Source of the DNA: Streptomyces sp. ACA25
Lineage (GTDB): Bacteria; Actinomycetota; Actinomycetes; Streptomycetales; Streptomycetaceae
Length of the DNA: 64,000 nucleotides
Reading direction: 5' to 3'
Assembly (NCBI RefSeq): GCF_028200735.1
Contig: NZ_JAQKPV010000013.1
Span: forward strand, 1 to 64,000
Notes under the pieces: generated by a model
Seen by the model: the letters and a program-made list of their open reading frames with translations, nothing else
What the model was told of the DNA's origin: nothing
Databases searched by the model: none
In this document: positions 8,115-16,219 of the stretch, piece by piece
Numbering within the stretch: the stretch's first letter is position 1
How the letters are laid out: every line of letters starts with the position of its first letter
Program-made: the position numbers and the translations under genes

Positions 8115-8735
8115 GTGAACAAGGCACAGCTCGTTGAAGCGATTGCCGACAAGCTGGGTGGCCGGCAGCAGGCCGCGGACGCTGTCGATATCGTGCTCGA
8201 CGCCATCATCAGGGCCGTGGTCGCCGGCGAGCGGGTCTCCGTGACCGGCTTCGGGTCGTTCGAGAAGGTCGAGCGGCCGGCGCGCTACGCCAGGAATCCG
8301 CAGACCGGGGACCGGGTCCGGGTCAAGAAGACCTCGGTGCCGCGCTTCCGCGCGGGCCAGGGTTTCAAGGACCTCGTGGCCGGTACGAAGAAGCTCCCGA
8401 AGAACGAGGTCGCCGTCAAGAAGGCTCCGAAGGGCAGCCTGTCGGGCGGCGCCGCGACGAAGAAGGCAGCGGCCAGGAAGGCCACTGCCAAGAAGGGCGC
8501 GACGAAGAAGACCACCGCGGCATCGAAGGCCACGGCGAAGAAGACCACCGCCAAGAAGGCCCCGGCGTCTCAGAAGACCGCCGCCTCCAAGACGGCGGCG
8601 AAGAAGGGCTCGGCGAAGAAGGCGTCGGCCCCGAAGGCACCGACGGTCAGGAAAACCACGGGCAAGAAGGCCCCGGCCCGGAAGGCGGCCGGTCGCAAGA
8701 CCACCGCCAAGAAGGCTCCGGCCCGCCGCAAGTGA
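8115..8735 (+). CDS. hupS: HU-type nucleoid protein with histone-H1-like tail
   Basis: A 206-residue, two-part protein. Residues 1 to about 93 are a complete HU/IHF fold (NKAQLVEAIADKLGG, VSVTGFGSFEKVERPARYAR, RNPQTGD). The rest is a Lys/Ala/Pro/Thr tail built of irregular KKA, KKT and ARKA units, like the H1-like tails of mycobacterial Hlp and Streptomyces HupS. It compacts nucleoid DNA; in Streptomyces HupS acts mainly in aerial hyphae and spores. GTG 8115 follows GAAGGGGAAG. The 120 bases upstream are unusually AT-rich (for example 8041-8060) and probably hold the promoter. The tail makes length estimates of homologues variable. Confidence 0.93.
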   Translation: MNKAQLVEAIADKLGGRQQAADAVDIVLDAIIRAVVAGERVSVTGFGSFEKVERPARYARNPQTGDRVRVKKTSVPRFRAGQGFKDLVAGTKKLPKNEVAVKKAPKGSLSGGAATKKAAARKATAKKGATKKTTAASKATAKKTTAKKAPASQKTAASKTAAKKGSAKKASAPKAPTVRKTTGKKAPARKAAGRKTTAKKAPARRK

Positions 8736-8788
8736 GCCGGCCGGCCGCTGCGGTGTTCCTGCATGTGCCGGGCCGATAGGCTCAGTGC

Positions 8789-8992
8789 ATGCAGGCCACC
8801 GCGTACACCTACGATCCCGGGACTCGCGCCGGCAGCGTGCTCCTCGACGACGGCACCCCGCTCTCCTTCGGATCCGAGGCCTTTGACGCCGGCGGCCTGC
8901 GGCTGCTGCGTCCCGGACAGCGCGTACGGATCGAGACCACCGGCGAAGGCGAAGGCCGCCGCATCACCTGCGTAACGCTGCAGACGTTCTGA
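8789..8992 (+). CDS. Small cold-shock-like / OB-fold protein, leaderless
   Basis: A 67-residue protein (MQATAYTYDPGTRAGSVLLD, then GTPLSFGSEAF and RPGQRVRIETTGEGEGRRIT) with the beta-strand pattern of cold-shock-domain proteins, but without the RNP1/RNP2 aromatic motifs. A nucleic-acid-binding role is therefore only an inference. TAGGCT at 8777-8782 lies exactly six bases before the ATG and there is no ribosome binding site. An inverted repeat CCTGCATG/CATGCAGG (8758-8765, 8788-8795) brackets this promoter and overlaps the start codon. Its 3' end overlaps the convergent cofC gene by 29 bases. Confidence 0.8.
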   Translation: MQATAYTYDPGTRAGSVLLDDGTPLSFGSEAFDAGGLRLLRPGQRVRIETTGEGEGRRITCVTLQTF

Positions 8993-9608
8993 GCGTCTCG
9001 GCGGTCCGCGGCCCGACCCCGAGAGCCAGCGCCCGGAGCAGGTCCTCCCCGGTGTCGACGTCCTGTCGGGCACCATGCACCCCCGCAAGCGTCAGTTCCA
9101 CCGCGCCAGAAGCCCGGTGCCGGGACCGGGACGCACCGCCGAACGCCGCGCCCAGTGCTGTTCCGGGCCCCGCGGCGAGGAGCGTGGTACCCACGCCGGC
9201 CGCATCCGCCAGAAAGCTGCGCCGGTGTCCGGCCGCCGCGTCGAGCACTCTGGCAAGCTCGGCGGCGCGCAGCGCGGGAAGGTCCGCGTTCACCGCGGCC
9301 ACCGCGGCCGCGGGGTTTCCCGCCCGCACTTGCCGTGCCCCGTGCTCCAGCGCGGCGTTCAGCCCTCCTTCCGGAAGGTCCGGGACCACGCGAACTCCCA
9401 GTCGGGCCAGACGTTCGGCTGCCAGGGCGTCGTCGGTGACCACTGTCACGTCCCGGACGGCAGCGCAGTTCACGACGGCGGCCACCGTGTCCTCGGCGAA
9501 GGCCAGGGCGAGCAGCGCCCGCCCGGCTTCCCCGGCCGCCGCGGTCAGACGGCTCTTGGCCCGCGGCAGCGGTTTCAGCGGTACCACCACCGACCAGCCC
9601 TCCTGCAT
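8964..9608 (-). CDS. cofC: 2-phospho-L-lactate / phosphoenolpyruvate guanylyltransferase (coenzyme F420)
   Basis: A 214-residue nucleotidyltransferase of the CofC/FbiD family, which activates 2-phospholactate or phosphoenolpyruvate with GTP for F420 synthesis. Typical features are the N-terminal VVPLKPLPRAKSRL loop, VTVVTDD, NADLPAL (metal-binding Asp), the FLADAAGVGTTLL segment and the C-terminal DVDTGEDL. Actinobacteria make and use F420 in redox enzymes. The gene is convergent with, and overlaps, the small gene ending at 8992, and is divergent from plsC. Confidence 0.9.
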   Translation of the reverse strand: MQEGWSVVVPLKPLPRAKSRLTAAAGEAGRALLALAFAEDTVAAVVNCAAVRDVTVVTDDALAAERLARLGVRVVPDLPEGGLNAALEHGARQVRAGNPAAAVAAVNADLPALRAAELARVLDAAAGHRRSFLADAAGVGTTLLAAGPGTALGAAFGGASRSRHRASGAVELTLAGVHGARQDVDTGEDLLRALALGVGPRTAETLRTSAALRR

Positions 9609-9836
9609 GGGCGTGCTCTCCTCCCCGGTTCCCCGCCATTCTCACCTGCCGGGCGCCCGGACCGCACCATGCCCCCGCGTGCCCGGAGCATCCGGGCCGG
9701 GGGTGTGCCGGCCGCATCCGGGTGATGAGAGCATCGGCTGGACAGCATCACAGCGTGGGGCGAGACTTGTCCGGCTGTCAGCAGCAGACGCGCCGCAGCA
9801 GCCCCAGGAGGAGGCGCAGGAGGAGATGATGTCCGA

Positions 9837-10604
9837 GTGTCCCGCCCCAGAGTCGGTTTCTGCTACCGGTTGGCCGCGCTCCTGGTGAAACCACCGCTGC
9901 TCGTCCTGTTCAAGCGGGACTGGCGAGGAATGGAGAATATTCCGGGCGAAGGCGGGTTCATCACGGTCGTCAACCACAACTCTTATCTCGACCCGCTTTC
10001 CTACGGTCATTTCCAGTACAACACCGGACGCGTTCCGCGCTTCCTGGCGAAGGTGAGTCTGTTCGGCGACGGCTTTGTCGGCACGATGCTGCGGGGGATG
10101 GGGCAGATCCCCGTGTACCGGGACTCCGCCGACGCGATAGGTGCCTTCCGGGCGGCGGTTGAGGCGGTACAGCGCGGCGAGTGCGTGGCGTTCTACCCGG
10201 AGGGCACCCTCACCCGGGACCCCCGCCTGTGGCCGATGGAGGGCAAGACCGGGGCTGCCCGGGTCGCCCTCCAGACCCGGGCACCGGTGATTCCGGTCGC
10301 CCAGTGGGGAGCGCACGAGGTGGCGCCCCCCTATGCGAAAGCTGACAGACTGCGGCTGTTCCCCCGCAAGACCCTGACCGTGGTAGCGGGTGAGCCGATC
10401 GATCTCAGCGATTTCCACGACCGGGAACCCGATGCGGAGGTACTGCAGGCGGTCACCGAGCGCATCATGGATTCCCTCACCGAGCTGCTGGCCGGCATCC
10501 GGAACGAGATACCGCCGGCCGACCGCTTCGTCCACCGCCGGCCGTCGGCCGCGCGGTCCGTCCACGACAGCGTTCCGGCGCCCCCGGAGGAGAAAACCGA
10601 GTGA
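9837..10604 (+). CDS. plsC: 1-acyl-sn-glycerol-3-phosphate acyltransferase
   Basis: A 255-residue PlsC/LPLAT-family enzyme that makes phosphatidic acid at the membrane. Motif I is NHNSYLD (NHx4D), motif III is FYPEGTLTRD, and the APVIPVAQWG block follows. GTG 9837 is chosen because AGGAGG lies about 10 bases upstream; the ATGs at 9826 and 9829 are in another frame. The next gene, gpsA, supplies glycerol-3-phosphate, so the two adjacent genes serve the same phospholipid route. The C-terminal 40 residues are variable. Confidence 0.92.
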   Translation: MSRPRVGFCYRLAALLVKPPLLVLFKRDWRGMENIPGEGGFITVVNHNSYLDPLSYGHFQYNTGRVPRFLAKVSLFGDGFVGTMLRGMGQIPVYRDSADAIGAFRAAVEAVQRGECVAFYPEGTLTRDPRLWPMEGKTGAARVALQTRAPVIPVAQWGAHEVAPPYAKADRLRLFPRKTLTVVAGEPIDLSDFHDREPDAEVLQAVTERIMDSLTELLAGIRNEIPPADRFVHRRPSAARSVHDSVPAPPEEKTE

Positions 10605-10701
10605 CACGCACCACCGCATCCGGTGTCGGCAGCGCAGCGCCGCGCAGAACGGGCCCTGCCTCCGGCCGGAGGCAGCCACACCACCGCACAGGGGGAGCAC
10701 A

Positions 10702-11703
10702 GTGACGAGAGCCGCCGTCTTCGGTACCGGATCCTGGGGGACCGCCTTCGCCATGATCCTGGCGGACGCCGGTTGCGACGTGATGCTCTGGGGCCGCCGC
10801 CCGGAACTGGCACGGACCATCAACGCCACCCGGAGCAACCCCGACTACCTGCCCGGCGTGGTCCTGCCGGATCGGGTCCGTGCCACCACTGACCCCGCCG
10901 AGGCCGCTCGCGGAGCAGAGTTCACGGCCTTCGCGGTCCCCTCCCAGACGCTCCGCGGCAACCTCTCGGACTGGGTCCCGGTGCTGGACCGCGGCACGGT
11001 GCTCGTGTCCTTGATGAAGGGCGTCGAACTCGGCAGCACCAAGCGGATGAGCGAGGTCATCGCGGAAGTGGCCGACGCTCCCGCCGAGCGGGTCGCCGTG
11101 CTCAGCGGCCCCAACCTCGCCCGGGAGATCGCCGACCGGCAGCCCGCCGCTTCGGTGGTCGCCTGCCGCGACGAATCGGTGGCGAAGCGGCTGCAGGCCG
11201 CCTGCCACACCGCCTACTTCCGCCCGTACACGAACACCGACGTGATCGGCTGCGAACTGGGCGGCGCGGTCAAGAACGTCATCGGGCTCGCCGTCGGCAT
11301 CGCGGACGGCATGGGCCTGGGCGACAACGCGAAGGCCTCGCTCATCACCCGCGGACTCGCCGAAACGGCCCGGCTCGGCATGGTGATGGGGGCGGACGCC
11401 GGTACCTTCGCCGGGCTCGCCGGTCTGGGCGACCTGGTCGCCACCTGCTCCTCGCCGCTGTCCCGGAACCACACCTTCGGCACCAACCTCGGCCGCGGCA
11501 TGACGCTGCAGGAGACCATCGCGGTCACCAGCCAGACGGCAGAGGGCGTGAAATCCTGCCGCTCGGTGCTCGACCTGGCCCGCGGCAACGGCATCGAGAT
11601 GCCGATCACCGAGACGGTGGTGAGCATCGTGCACGAGGGAACCCCGCCGCTCGTCGCGCTCAAGGAGCTGATGGCCCGCAGCGCCAAGGCGGAGGGCAGC
11701 TGA
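10702..11703 (+). CDS. gpsA: NAD(P)H-dependent glycerol-3-phosphate dehydrogenase
   Basis: A 333-residue cytoplasmic enzyme reducing dihydroxyacetone phosphate to glycerol-3-phosphate, the backbone for phospholipids. The N-terminal Rossmann motif is FGTGSWGTA (residues 6-14). The catalytic/substrate region has LSGPNLAREIA, GCELGGAVKNVIGLAVGIADG with the catalytic lysine, and GLGDLVATC. GTG 10702 follows GGGGGAGC. It lies 97 bases downstream of plsC and is probably co-expressed with it. Confidence 0.96.
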   Translation: MTRAAVFGTGSWGTAFAMILADAGCDVMLWGRRPELARTINATRSNPDYLPGVVLPDRVRATTDPAEAARGAEFTAFAVPSQTLRGNLSDWVPVLDRGTVLVSLMKGVELGSTKRMSEVIAEVADAPAERVAVLSGPNLAREIADRQPAASVVACRDESVAKRLQAACHTAYFRPYTNTDVIGCELGGAVKNVIGLAVGIADGMGLGDNAKASLITRGLAETARLGMVMGADAGTFAGLAGLGDLVATCSSPLSRNHTFGTNLGRGMTLQETIAVTSQTAEGVKSCRSVLDLARGNGIEMPITETVVSIVHEGTPPLVALKELMARSAKAEGS

Positions 11704-11770
11704 CCCGGACACGGCACAATGACCCTCCTGCGCCGAGGACGGTGACGGGAGGGAGTAATCTCAGGGCGAT

Positions 11771-12916
11771 ATGAGCAGCGAGATCCCTTCCCCCCAGAGC
11801 CCCCGCATCCGTGTCGCCGTGGTCTTCGGCGGACGCAGCTCCGAACACGGCATCTCCGTGGTCACCGCCGGAGCCGTGCTGCGCGCCCTCGACCGTGAGC
11901 GGTACGACGTCCTGCCCCTCGGCATCACCACCGAAGGGCGCTGGGCGCTGACCGCGGACGACCACGAGCGGATGGCAATCGCCGGAAGCCGGCTTCCGGA
12001 GGTGGGGGAGCTCGCGGAGCCGGGCGACGGCGGCGTGCTGCTGCCCATCTCGCCGGGCAGCCGGGAGGTGGTGTACGCCGAGCCCGGCGCCGTGCCCAAG
12101 GTCCTCGGGGACGTTGATGTCGTCTTCCCCGTCCTGCATGGCCCTTACGGCGAGGACGGCACGCTCCAGGGGCTGTTGGAGCTCTCCGGGGTGCCCTATG
12201 TCGGCGCCGGGGTGCTCTCCTCGGCGATCGGGATGGACAAGGAGTACATGAAGCGGGTCTTCACCTCCTTCGGGCTCCCGGTCGGCCCCTACGAGGTGAT
12301 CAGGCCCCGTGAGTGGGAGGCCGGGCCCGGCGCCGTGCTCAGCCGGATCGACCGCTTCGCCGACGAGCACGGCTGGCCGGTGTTCGTGAAGCCGGCCCGC
12401 GCCGGCTCGTCCATGGGCATCAGCAAGGTTGCGGGGCGGTCAGAGCTGGCGGACGCCGTCGAGGAGGCGCGGCTCCACGATCCCAAGGTCATCGTGGAGT
12501 CCCTGCTGCGCGGCCGGGAGATCGAGTGCGGGGTGCTGGAGTTCGAGGACGGTCCGCGGGCCAGCGTCCCGGCGGAGATCCCGCCCGTCTCCAGCCACGA
12601 CTTCTACGACTTCGAGGCGAAGTACATCGACTCGGCCGAAGGACTTGTGCCGGCGCCGCTCACCGAGGAGCAGACGGCCGGGGTGCAGGAGCTGGCCGTG
12701 CGTGCCTTCGACGCCGCGGCCTGCGAAGGACTGGTGCGTGCGGACTTCTTCCTGCAGGAGGACGGTTCCTTCGTCATCAACGAGATCAACACCATGCCGG
12801 GCTTCACCCCGATCTCGATGTACCCGCGGATGTGGCAGGCCAGCGGCATCGGCTACCCCGAGCTGGTCGACCGCCTCATCCAGGCGGCGCTGCGCCGCCC
12901 GACGGGCCTGCGCTGA
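11771..12916 (+). CDS. ddlA: D-alanine--D-alanine ligase
   Basis: A 381-residue ATP-grasp ligase joining two D-alanines for peptidoglycan precursors. Visible signatures are VVFGGRSSEHGISVVTAG at the N-terminus, VFPVLHGPYGEDGTLQG, VFVKPARAGSSMGI in the ATP-grasp domain, and the metal-binding FVINEINTMPGFTPISMYP near the C-terminus. TAATCT at 11756-11761 is a likely -10 box that would leave only a few leader bases, and no good ribosome binding site is present. It is followed convergently by a lipoprotein gene. Confidence 0.96.
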   Translation: MSSEIPSPQSPRIRVAVVFGGRSSEHGISVVTAGAVLRALDRERYDVLPLGITTEGRWALTADDHERMAIAGSRLPEVGELAEPGDGGVLLPISPGSREVVYAEPGAVPKVLGDVDVVFPVLHGPYGEDGTLQGLLELSGVPYVGAGVLSSAIGMDKEYMKRVFTSFGLPVGPYEVIRPREWEAGPGAVLSRIDRFADEHGWPVFVKPARAGSSMGISKVAGRSELADAVEEARLHDPKVIVESLLRGREIECGVLEFEDGPRASVPAEIPPVSSHDFYDFEAKYIDSAEGLVPAPLTEEQTAGVQELAVRAFDAAACEGLVRADFFLQEDGSFVINEINTMPGFTPISMYPRMWQASGIGYPELVDRLIQAALRRPTGLR

Positions 12917-12918
12917 CG

Positions 12919-13440
12919 TCAGTGGTGGGAGTGCGGGTCCTCGTACAGCGGGTCCAGTGGCAGCGTCGCTTCGACGGCCTCGGCGACGTCGACCAGCGCC
13001 CCCACCTCCGGCGCGTACGCCCCGGGCACGGAGACCTCGGCGAGCACGGCCCGGTCCGTGGTGGTGAAGAGGTAGCCGTCCTCCTGCTCCTCGAGAAGCC
13101 AGGAGACCCCGTTCACCTCGACCGCGTCGGCGAACGGGTCGTAGGTCTCGGTCTCCGGGGTCAGGAGGGCGGGGCGCGGCACCCCGCACCGCAGCACGAT
13201 AGCGGGGTCGCCCCAGGCCGCGGCGTAGCGGGTCTCCTCCGGGGGCATCCACCGGTCCTGGTCCTCGACCCGTTCCGGAAGTGCCTCGTACAGCGACTCA
13301 CAGGCAGCGGCGGCCTCGCCCGTCGGTGCGGGCGGAGCCAGGTCGGGGCGGGCGGCGGAACAGCCCGCTGTCCCGGCCAGCAGGACGATGGCCAGGGCCG
13401 GGACGGCCGGGCGGAAGCGGCGGCGTACGGTGAAGCTCAC
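12919..13440 (-). CDS. DUF3515 family lipoprotein
   Basis: A 173-residue exported lipoprotein. It has a basic N-terminus (SFTVRRRFRP), a hydrophobic stretch and the lipobox LAGTAGC (cysteine near residue 27), so it is likely anchored to the outer face of the membrane. The mature part (WGDPAIVLRCGVPRP, GVSWL, YLFTTTDRAVLAEVSVP) matches the DUF3515 family, whose function is unknown. The GTG start at 13440 lies just upstream of the neighbouring Lrp-like gene's stop, so the two minus-strand genes may be co-transcribed. Confidence 0.85.
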   Translation of the reverse strand: MSFTVRRRFRPAVPALAIVLLAGTAGCSAARPDLAPPAPTGEAAAACESLYEALPERVEDQDRWMPPEETRYAAAWGDPAIVLRCGVPRPALLTPETETYDPFADAVEVNGVSWLLEEQEDGYLFTTTDRAVLAEVSVPGAYAPEVGALVDVAEAVEATLPLDPLYEDPHSHH

Positions 13441-13459
13441 CGCACGAGCATACGAGGGG

Positions 13460-13693
13460 CTACAGGTGCACGACCGGGCAGGTCAGCGTGCGGGTGATGC
13501 CGGGCACCTGCTGCACCTCCGCCACCACCAGGCGGCCGAGCTCGTCCACGCTGGTGGCCTCGGCCCGCACGATCACGTCGTAAGGACCGGTGACGTCCTC
13601 CGCCTGGATGATCCCCGTCATTCGGGAGATCACCTCGGCAACGGTGGACGCCTTGCCCACCTCGGTCTGAATCAGGATGTACGCATGGACCAC
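13460..13693 (-). CDS. Stand-alone Lrp/AsnC ligand-binding (RAM) domain protein
   Basis: A 77-residue protein consisting only of the RAM domain of Lrp/AsnC regulators (AYILIQTEVGKASTVAEVIS, GPYDVIVRAEA, ITRTLTCPVVHL), with no DNA-binding helix-turn-helix. Such proteins can form small amino-acid-binding oligomers, but their role in actinomycetes is not settled. The start is GTG 13693. It is divergent from thiL with about 130 bases between them. Confidence 0.88.
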   Translation of the reverse strand: MVHAYILIQTEVGKASTVAEVISRMTGIIQAEDVTGPYDVIVRAEATSVDELGRLVVAEVQQVPGITRTLTCPVVHL

Positions 13694-13826
13694 GGGTCCT
13701 CCAGGGGCGGCGACGAGGAGCGGGGGCGCTACCGTAGCGCGTCACGCCCCGAACGGGGAGCCGCAGCCCCGACCGGCCGCGGCAGGCCGGCGCAGGCGCC
13801 GGGGACAAGAGCATGAGGAGAGCTGA

Positions 13827-14816
13827 GTGAAGGGCACTGTGGGCGAACTGGGGGAGTTCGGTCTGATCAGGGAGCTGACCGCCCGGATCAGCAGCACACC
13901 CGCGGTGCGACTGGGCCCGGGGGACGACGCCGCCGTGGTCGCGGCCCCGGACCGGCGCGTCGTCGCCAGCACCGACATCCTCTTGGAGGGACGGCACTTC
14001 CGACGCGACTGGTCCACCGCCTACGACGTCGGGCGGAAGGCCGCCGCCCAGAACCTGGCCGACATCGCCGCCATGGGCGCGGTGCCGACCGCGGTCCTGC
14101 TGGGACTCGTGGTGCCCGCCGAACTGCCTGTGACCTGGCCGACCGAGCTGATGGACGGCATCCACGACGAATGCCGGGCCGCCGGGGCGGGCGTGGCCGG
14201 CGGCGACGTGGTGCGCGGGGAGACGATCACCGTGTCGATCACCGCGCTCGGCGATCTCAAGGGCCGGGAGCCGGTCACCCGGGCCGGAGCCCGGCCCGGT
14301 GACCTGGTCGCCGTCATCGGCTGGCTCGGCTGGTCCGCCGCCGGACACGCCGTACTCTCCCGCGGCTTCCGATCCCCCCGCGCCTTTGTCGAGGCGCACC
14401 GGCGGCCCGAGCCGCCCTACGCGGCCGGTCCCTCCGGTGCGGAGTTCGGTGCCACCGCGATGACGGACATCAGCGACGGGCTGATCGCCGACCTCGGCCA
14501 CATCGCCCGTGCCAGCAAAGTACGGATCAATATCCGCTCCGTCGCCCTCGATGTGCCGGCCCAGATGTCCGACATCGGCAGCGCCGTCGGTGTCGACCCG
14601 CTCCAGTGGGTCCTCACCGGGGGAGAGGACCACGCGATCGTTGCGACCTTCCCGCCGGAGACCAAGCTGCCCGCCCGCTGGCGCCGGATCGGGGAGGTGC
14701 TGCACCCCTCCGCGCTGCCGCGGGTCACGGTGGACGACGCGGCGTGGGACCAGGCCGGCGGCTGGGACCACTTCGGTAGCCCGGGGAGCCCGGGCAACCC
14801 GGAACCGGCCGCCTGA
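13827..14816 (+). CDS. thiL: Thiamine-monophosphate kinase
   Basis: A 329-residue kinase phosphorylating TMP to the cofactor TPP. It has the AIR-synthase-like N-terminal signature LGPGDDAAVV, the DILLEGRHFRRDW loop, NLADIAAMGA and the C-terminal ISDGLIADL and GGEDHA motifs. GTG 13827 is preceded by GAGGAG. thiD starts 13 bases after the stop. Unlike the thiamine transporter at the right end of the window, I see no TPP riboswitch ahead of this pair. Confidence 0.95.
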   Translation: MKGTVGELGEFGLIRELTARISSTPAVRLGPGDDAAVVAAPDRRVVASTDILLEGRHFRRDWSTAYDVGRKAAAQNLADIAAMGAVPTAVLLGLVVPAELPVTWPTELMDGIHDECRAAGAGVAGGDVVRGETITVSITALGDLKGREPVTRAGARPGDLVAVIGWLGWSAAGHAVLSRGFRSPRAFVEAHRRPEPPYAAGPSGAEFGATAMTDISDGLIADLGHIARASKVRINIRSVALDVPAQMSDIGSAVGVDPLQWVLTGGEDHAIVATFPPETKLPARWRRIGEVLHPSALPRVTVDDAAWDQAGGWDHFGSPGSPGNPEPAA

Positions 14817-14829
14817 GTACGGTGAGGGT

Positions 14830-15624
14830 ATGCAGCAGACACCACCGCGCGTCCTGACCGTCGCCGGCTCGGACTCCGGCGGCGGAGCCGGTATCCAGGC
14901 CGACCTCAAGACCATGCTGGCGCTGGAAACCCATGGCATGAGCGTGGTGACCGCCGTGACCGCTCAGAACTCCCTCGGGGTGCAGGGGGCCTGGCAGCTG
15001 CCGGCCGCGGCGGTACGGGCCCAGTTCCGCAGCGTCGTGGACGACATCGGGGTTCAGGCCGTCAAGACGGGCATGCTGGCGGGCCGGGAGCTGGTGGAGA
15101 CCGTGGCGGAGCTGCTCGGGGGCCTCGACGCACCGGTCGTCGTCGATCCGGTCGGGGTCTCCAAGCACGGCGATTCCCTGCTCGCCGCGGAGGCCCTGGA
15201 CGCGGTCCGCACCCGGTTGCTGCCCGTCGCGACGGTGGCCACCCCGAACCTGGACGAGGTCGCCCAGCTCACCGGTGTCCGGGTGGACTCCGAGGCGGAC
15301 CTGCGCCGGGCGGCGGCCGCCGTCCTGGCGTGCGGTCCGCGCTGGGCGCTGGTCAAGGGCGGTCACCTCACCGGGGACGCGGTGGATCTGCTGACGGACG
15401 GGTCCGAGGAACACTGGCTGCGCGCGCCCCGGCACGACAACCGGCACACCCACGGCACGGGCTGCACCCTGGCTGCCGCGGTCGCCGCCCATCTGGCACG
15501 CGGGAAGCAGGTGCCGGAGGCCGTGGCGGCGGCGAAGGAGTACGTCACCGGGGCTCTCGCCCAGGGCTTCGCACTGGGCTCAGGCATCGGACCGGTCCAC
15601 CACGGCTACCGGATGACGGGCTGA
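14830..15624 (+). CDS. thiD: Hydroxymethylpyrimidine/phosphomethylpyrimidine kinase
   Basis: A 264-residue ribokinase-fold enzyme that phosphorylates HMP and HMP-P for thiamine synthesis. Signatures: VLTVAGSDSGGGAGIQADLK at the N-terminus, VVDPVGVSKHG in the middle and the anion-hole motif HTHGTGCTLAAAVAAHLARG near the C-terminus. TACGGT (14818-14823) ends six bases before the ATG, suggesting an internal promoter and leaderless mRNA in addition to read-through from thiL. A bidirectional hairpin at 15687-15714 separates it from convergent rpmB. Confidence 0.95.
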   Translation: MQQTPPRVLTVAGSDSGGGAGIQADLKTMLALETHGMSVVTAVTAQNSLGVQGAWQLPAAAVRAQFRSVVDDIGVQAVKTGMLAGRELVETVAELLGGLDAPVVVDPVGVSKHGDSLLAAEALDAVRTRLLPVATVATPNLDEVAQLTGVRVDSEADLRRAAAAVLACGPRWALVKGGHLTGDAVDLLTDGSEEHWLRAPRHDNRHTHGTGCTLAAAVAAHLARGKQVPEAVAAAKEYVTGALAQGFALGSGIGPVHHGYRMTG

Positions 15625-15686
15625 GCCACCGCCGGAGCCCCGCACCACGGGCGGCCGGAGCCCCGCACCCCGCCGGAACACGAAGA

Positions 15687-15714
15687 AGCCGGCCCACCCA
15701 GGGGTGGACCGGCT
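15687..15714 (+). terminator. Bidirectional terminator between thiD and rpmB
   Basis: A 13-bp stem with one mismatch: AGCCGGCCCACCC (15687-15699) against GGGTGGACCGGCT (15702-15714). On the minus strand it is followed by a T-rich run, so it suits rpmB best but can serve both convergent genes. Confidence 0.75.
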
Positions 15715-15760
15715 CACCGCGACCGGAAGGCGATGCGCGCCGCATCATGCCGCGCAGACG

Positions 15761-15946
15761 TCAGCGCGTGACCTTGCCGGCCTTGATGCACGAGGTGCAG
15801 GCGTTCAGCCGCTTCGGCGTCCCGTTGACCACAGCACGCACCCGCTGGATGTTGGGGTTCCAACGGCGCGGGGTGCGGCGGTGAGAATGGGAGATGCTGT
15901 TGCCGAAGCCCGGCCTCTTGCCGCAGACGTCGCAGTTGGCAGCCAC
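15761..15946 (-). CDS. rpmB: 50S ribosomal protein L28 (zinc-binding form)
   Basis: A 61-residue L28 with the family core SHSHRRTPRRWNPNIQRVR. Two CxxC pairs (CDVCGKR at the N-terminus, CTSC near the C-terminus) mark the zinc-binding form. Many streptomycetes also carry a zinc-free L28 paralogue elsewhere under Zur control; I cannot see one here. A small hairpin (15970-15985) lies in the leader on the minus strand. Confidence 0.95.
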   Translation of the reverse strand: MAANCDVCGKRPGFGNSISHSHRRTPRRWNPNIQRVRAVVNGTPKRLNACTSCIKAGKVTR

Positions 15947-16219
15947 GGGTCACTCCAAAGACGGGTCACCCCCGCACAGGCGGGGAGACAGAAATGTACG
16001 CTGATCCCGGCCCCACGGACTCGGTACGGACCGGAGAGGTCCTGGAGGCCGTTGCCGGGGGGATTGGCCCTGACGTTCATCAGGCAACCGGTGCAGCATA
16101 CCCCGTCCGTTCCCTCTCGGTGAAATCCCCCGGGGCGCTCCGTACCGGTGCGCCGGGACGGGCCCCCCGGGCATAGGCTGCTGCACCGGTCATCCGCTCC
16201 GCTCCCGGGAGGTCCGCCC

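Noticed and set aside
8400..8735. Dense A/G-rich repeats that could look like a satellite
   Set aside because: They are lysine/alanine codons of the HupS tail.
15970..15985. Hairpin in the rpmB leader as an attenuator
   Set aside because: Only a 6-bp stem; too short to support regulation on its own.
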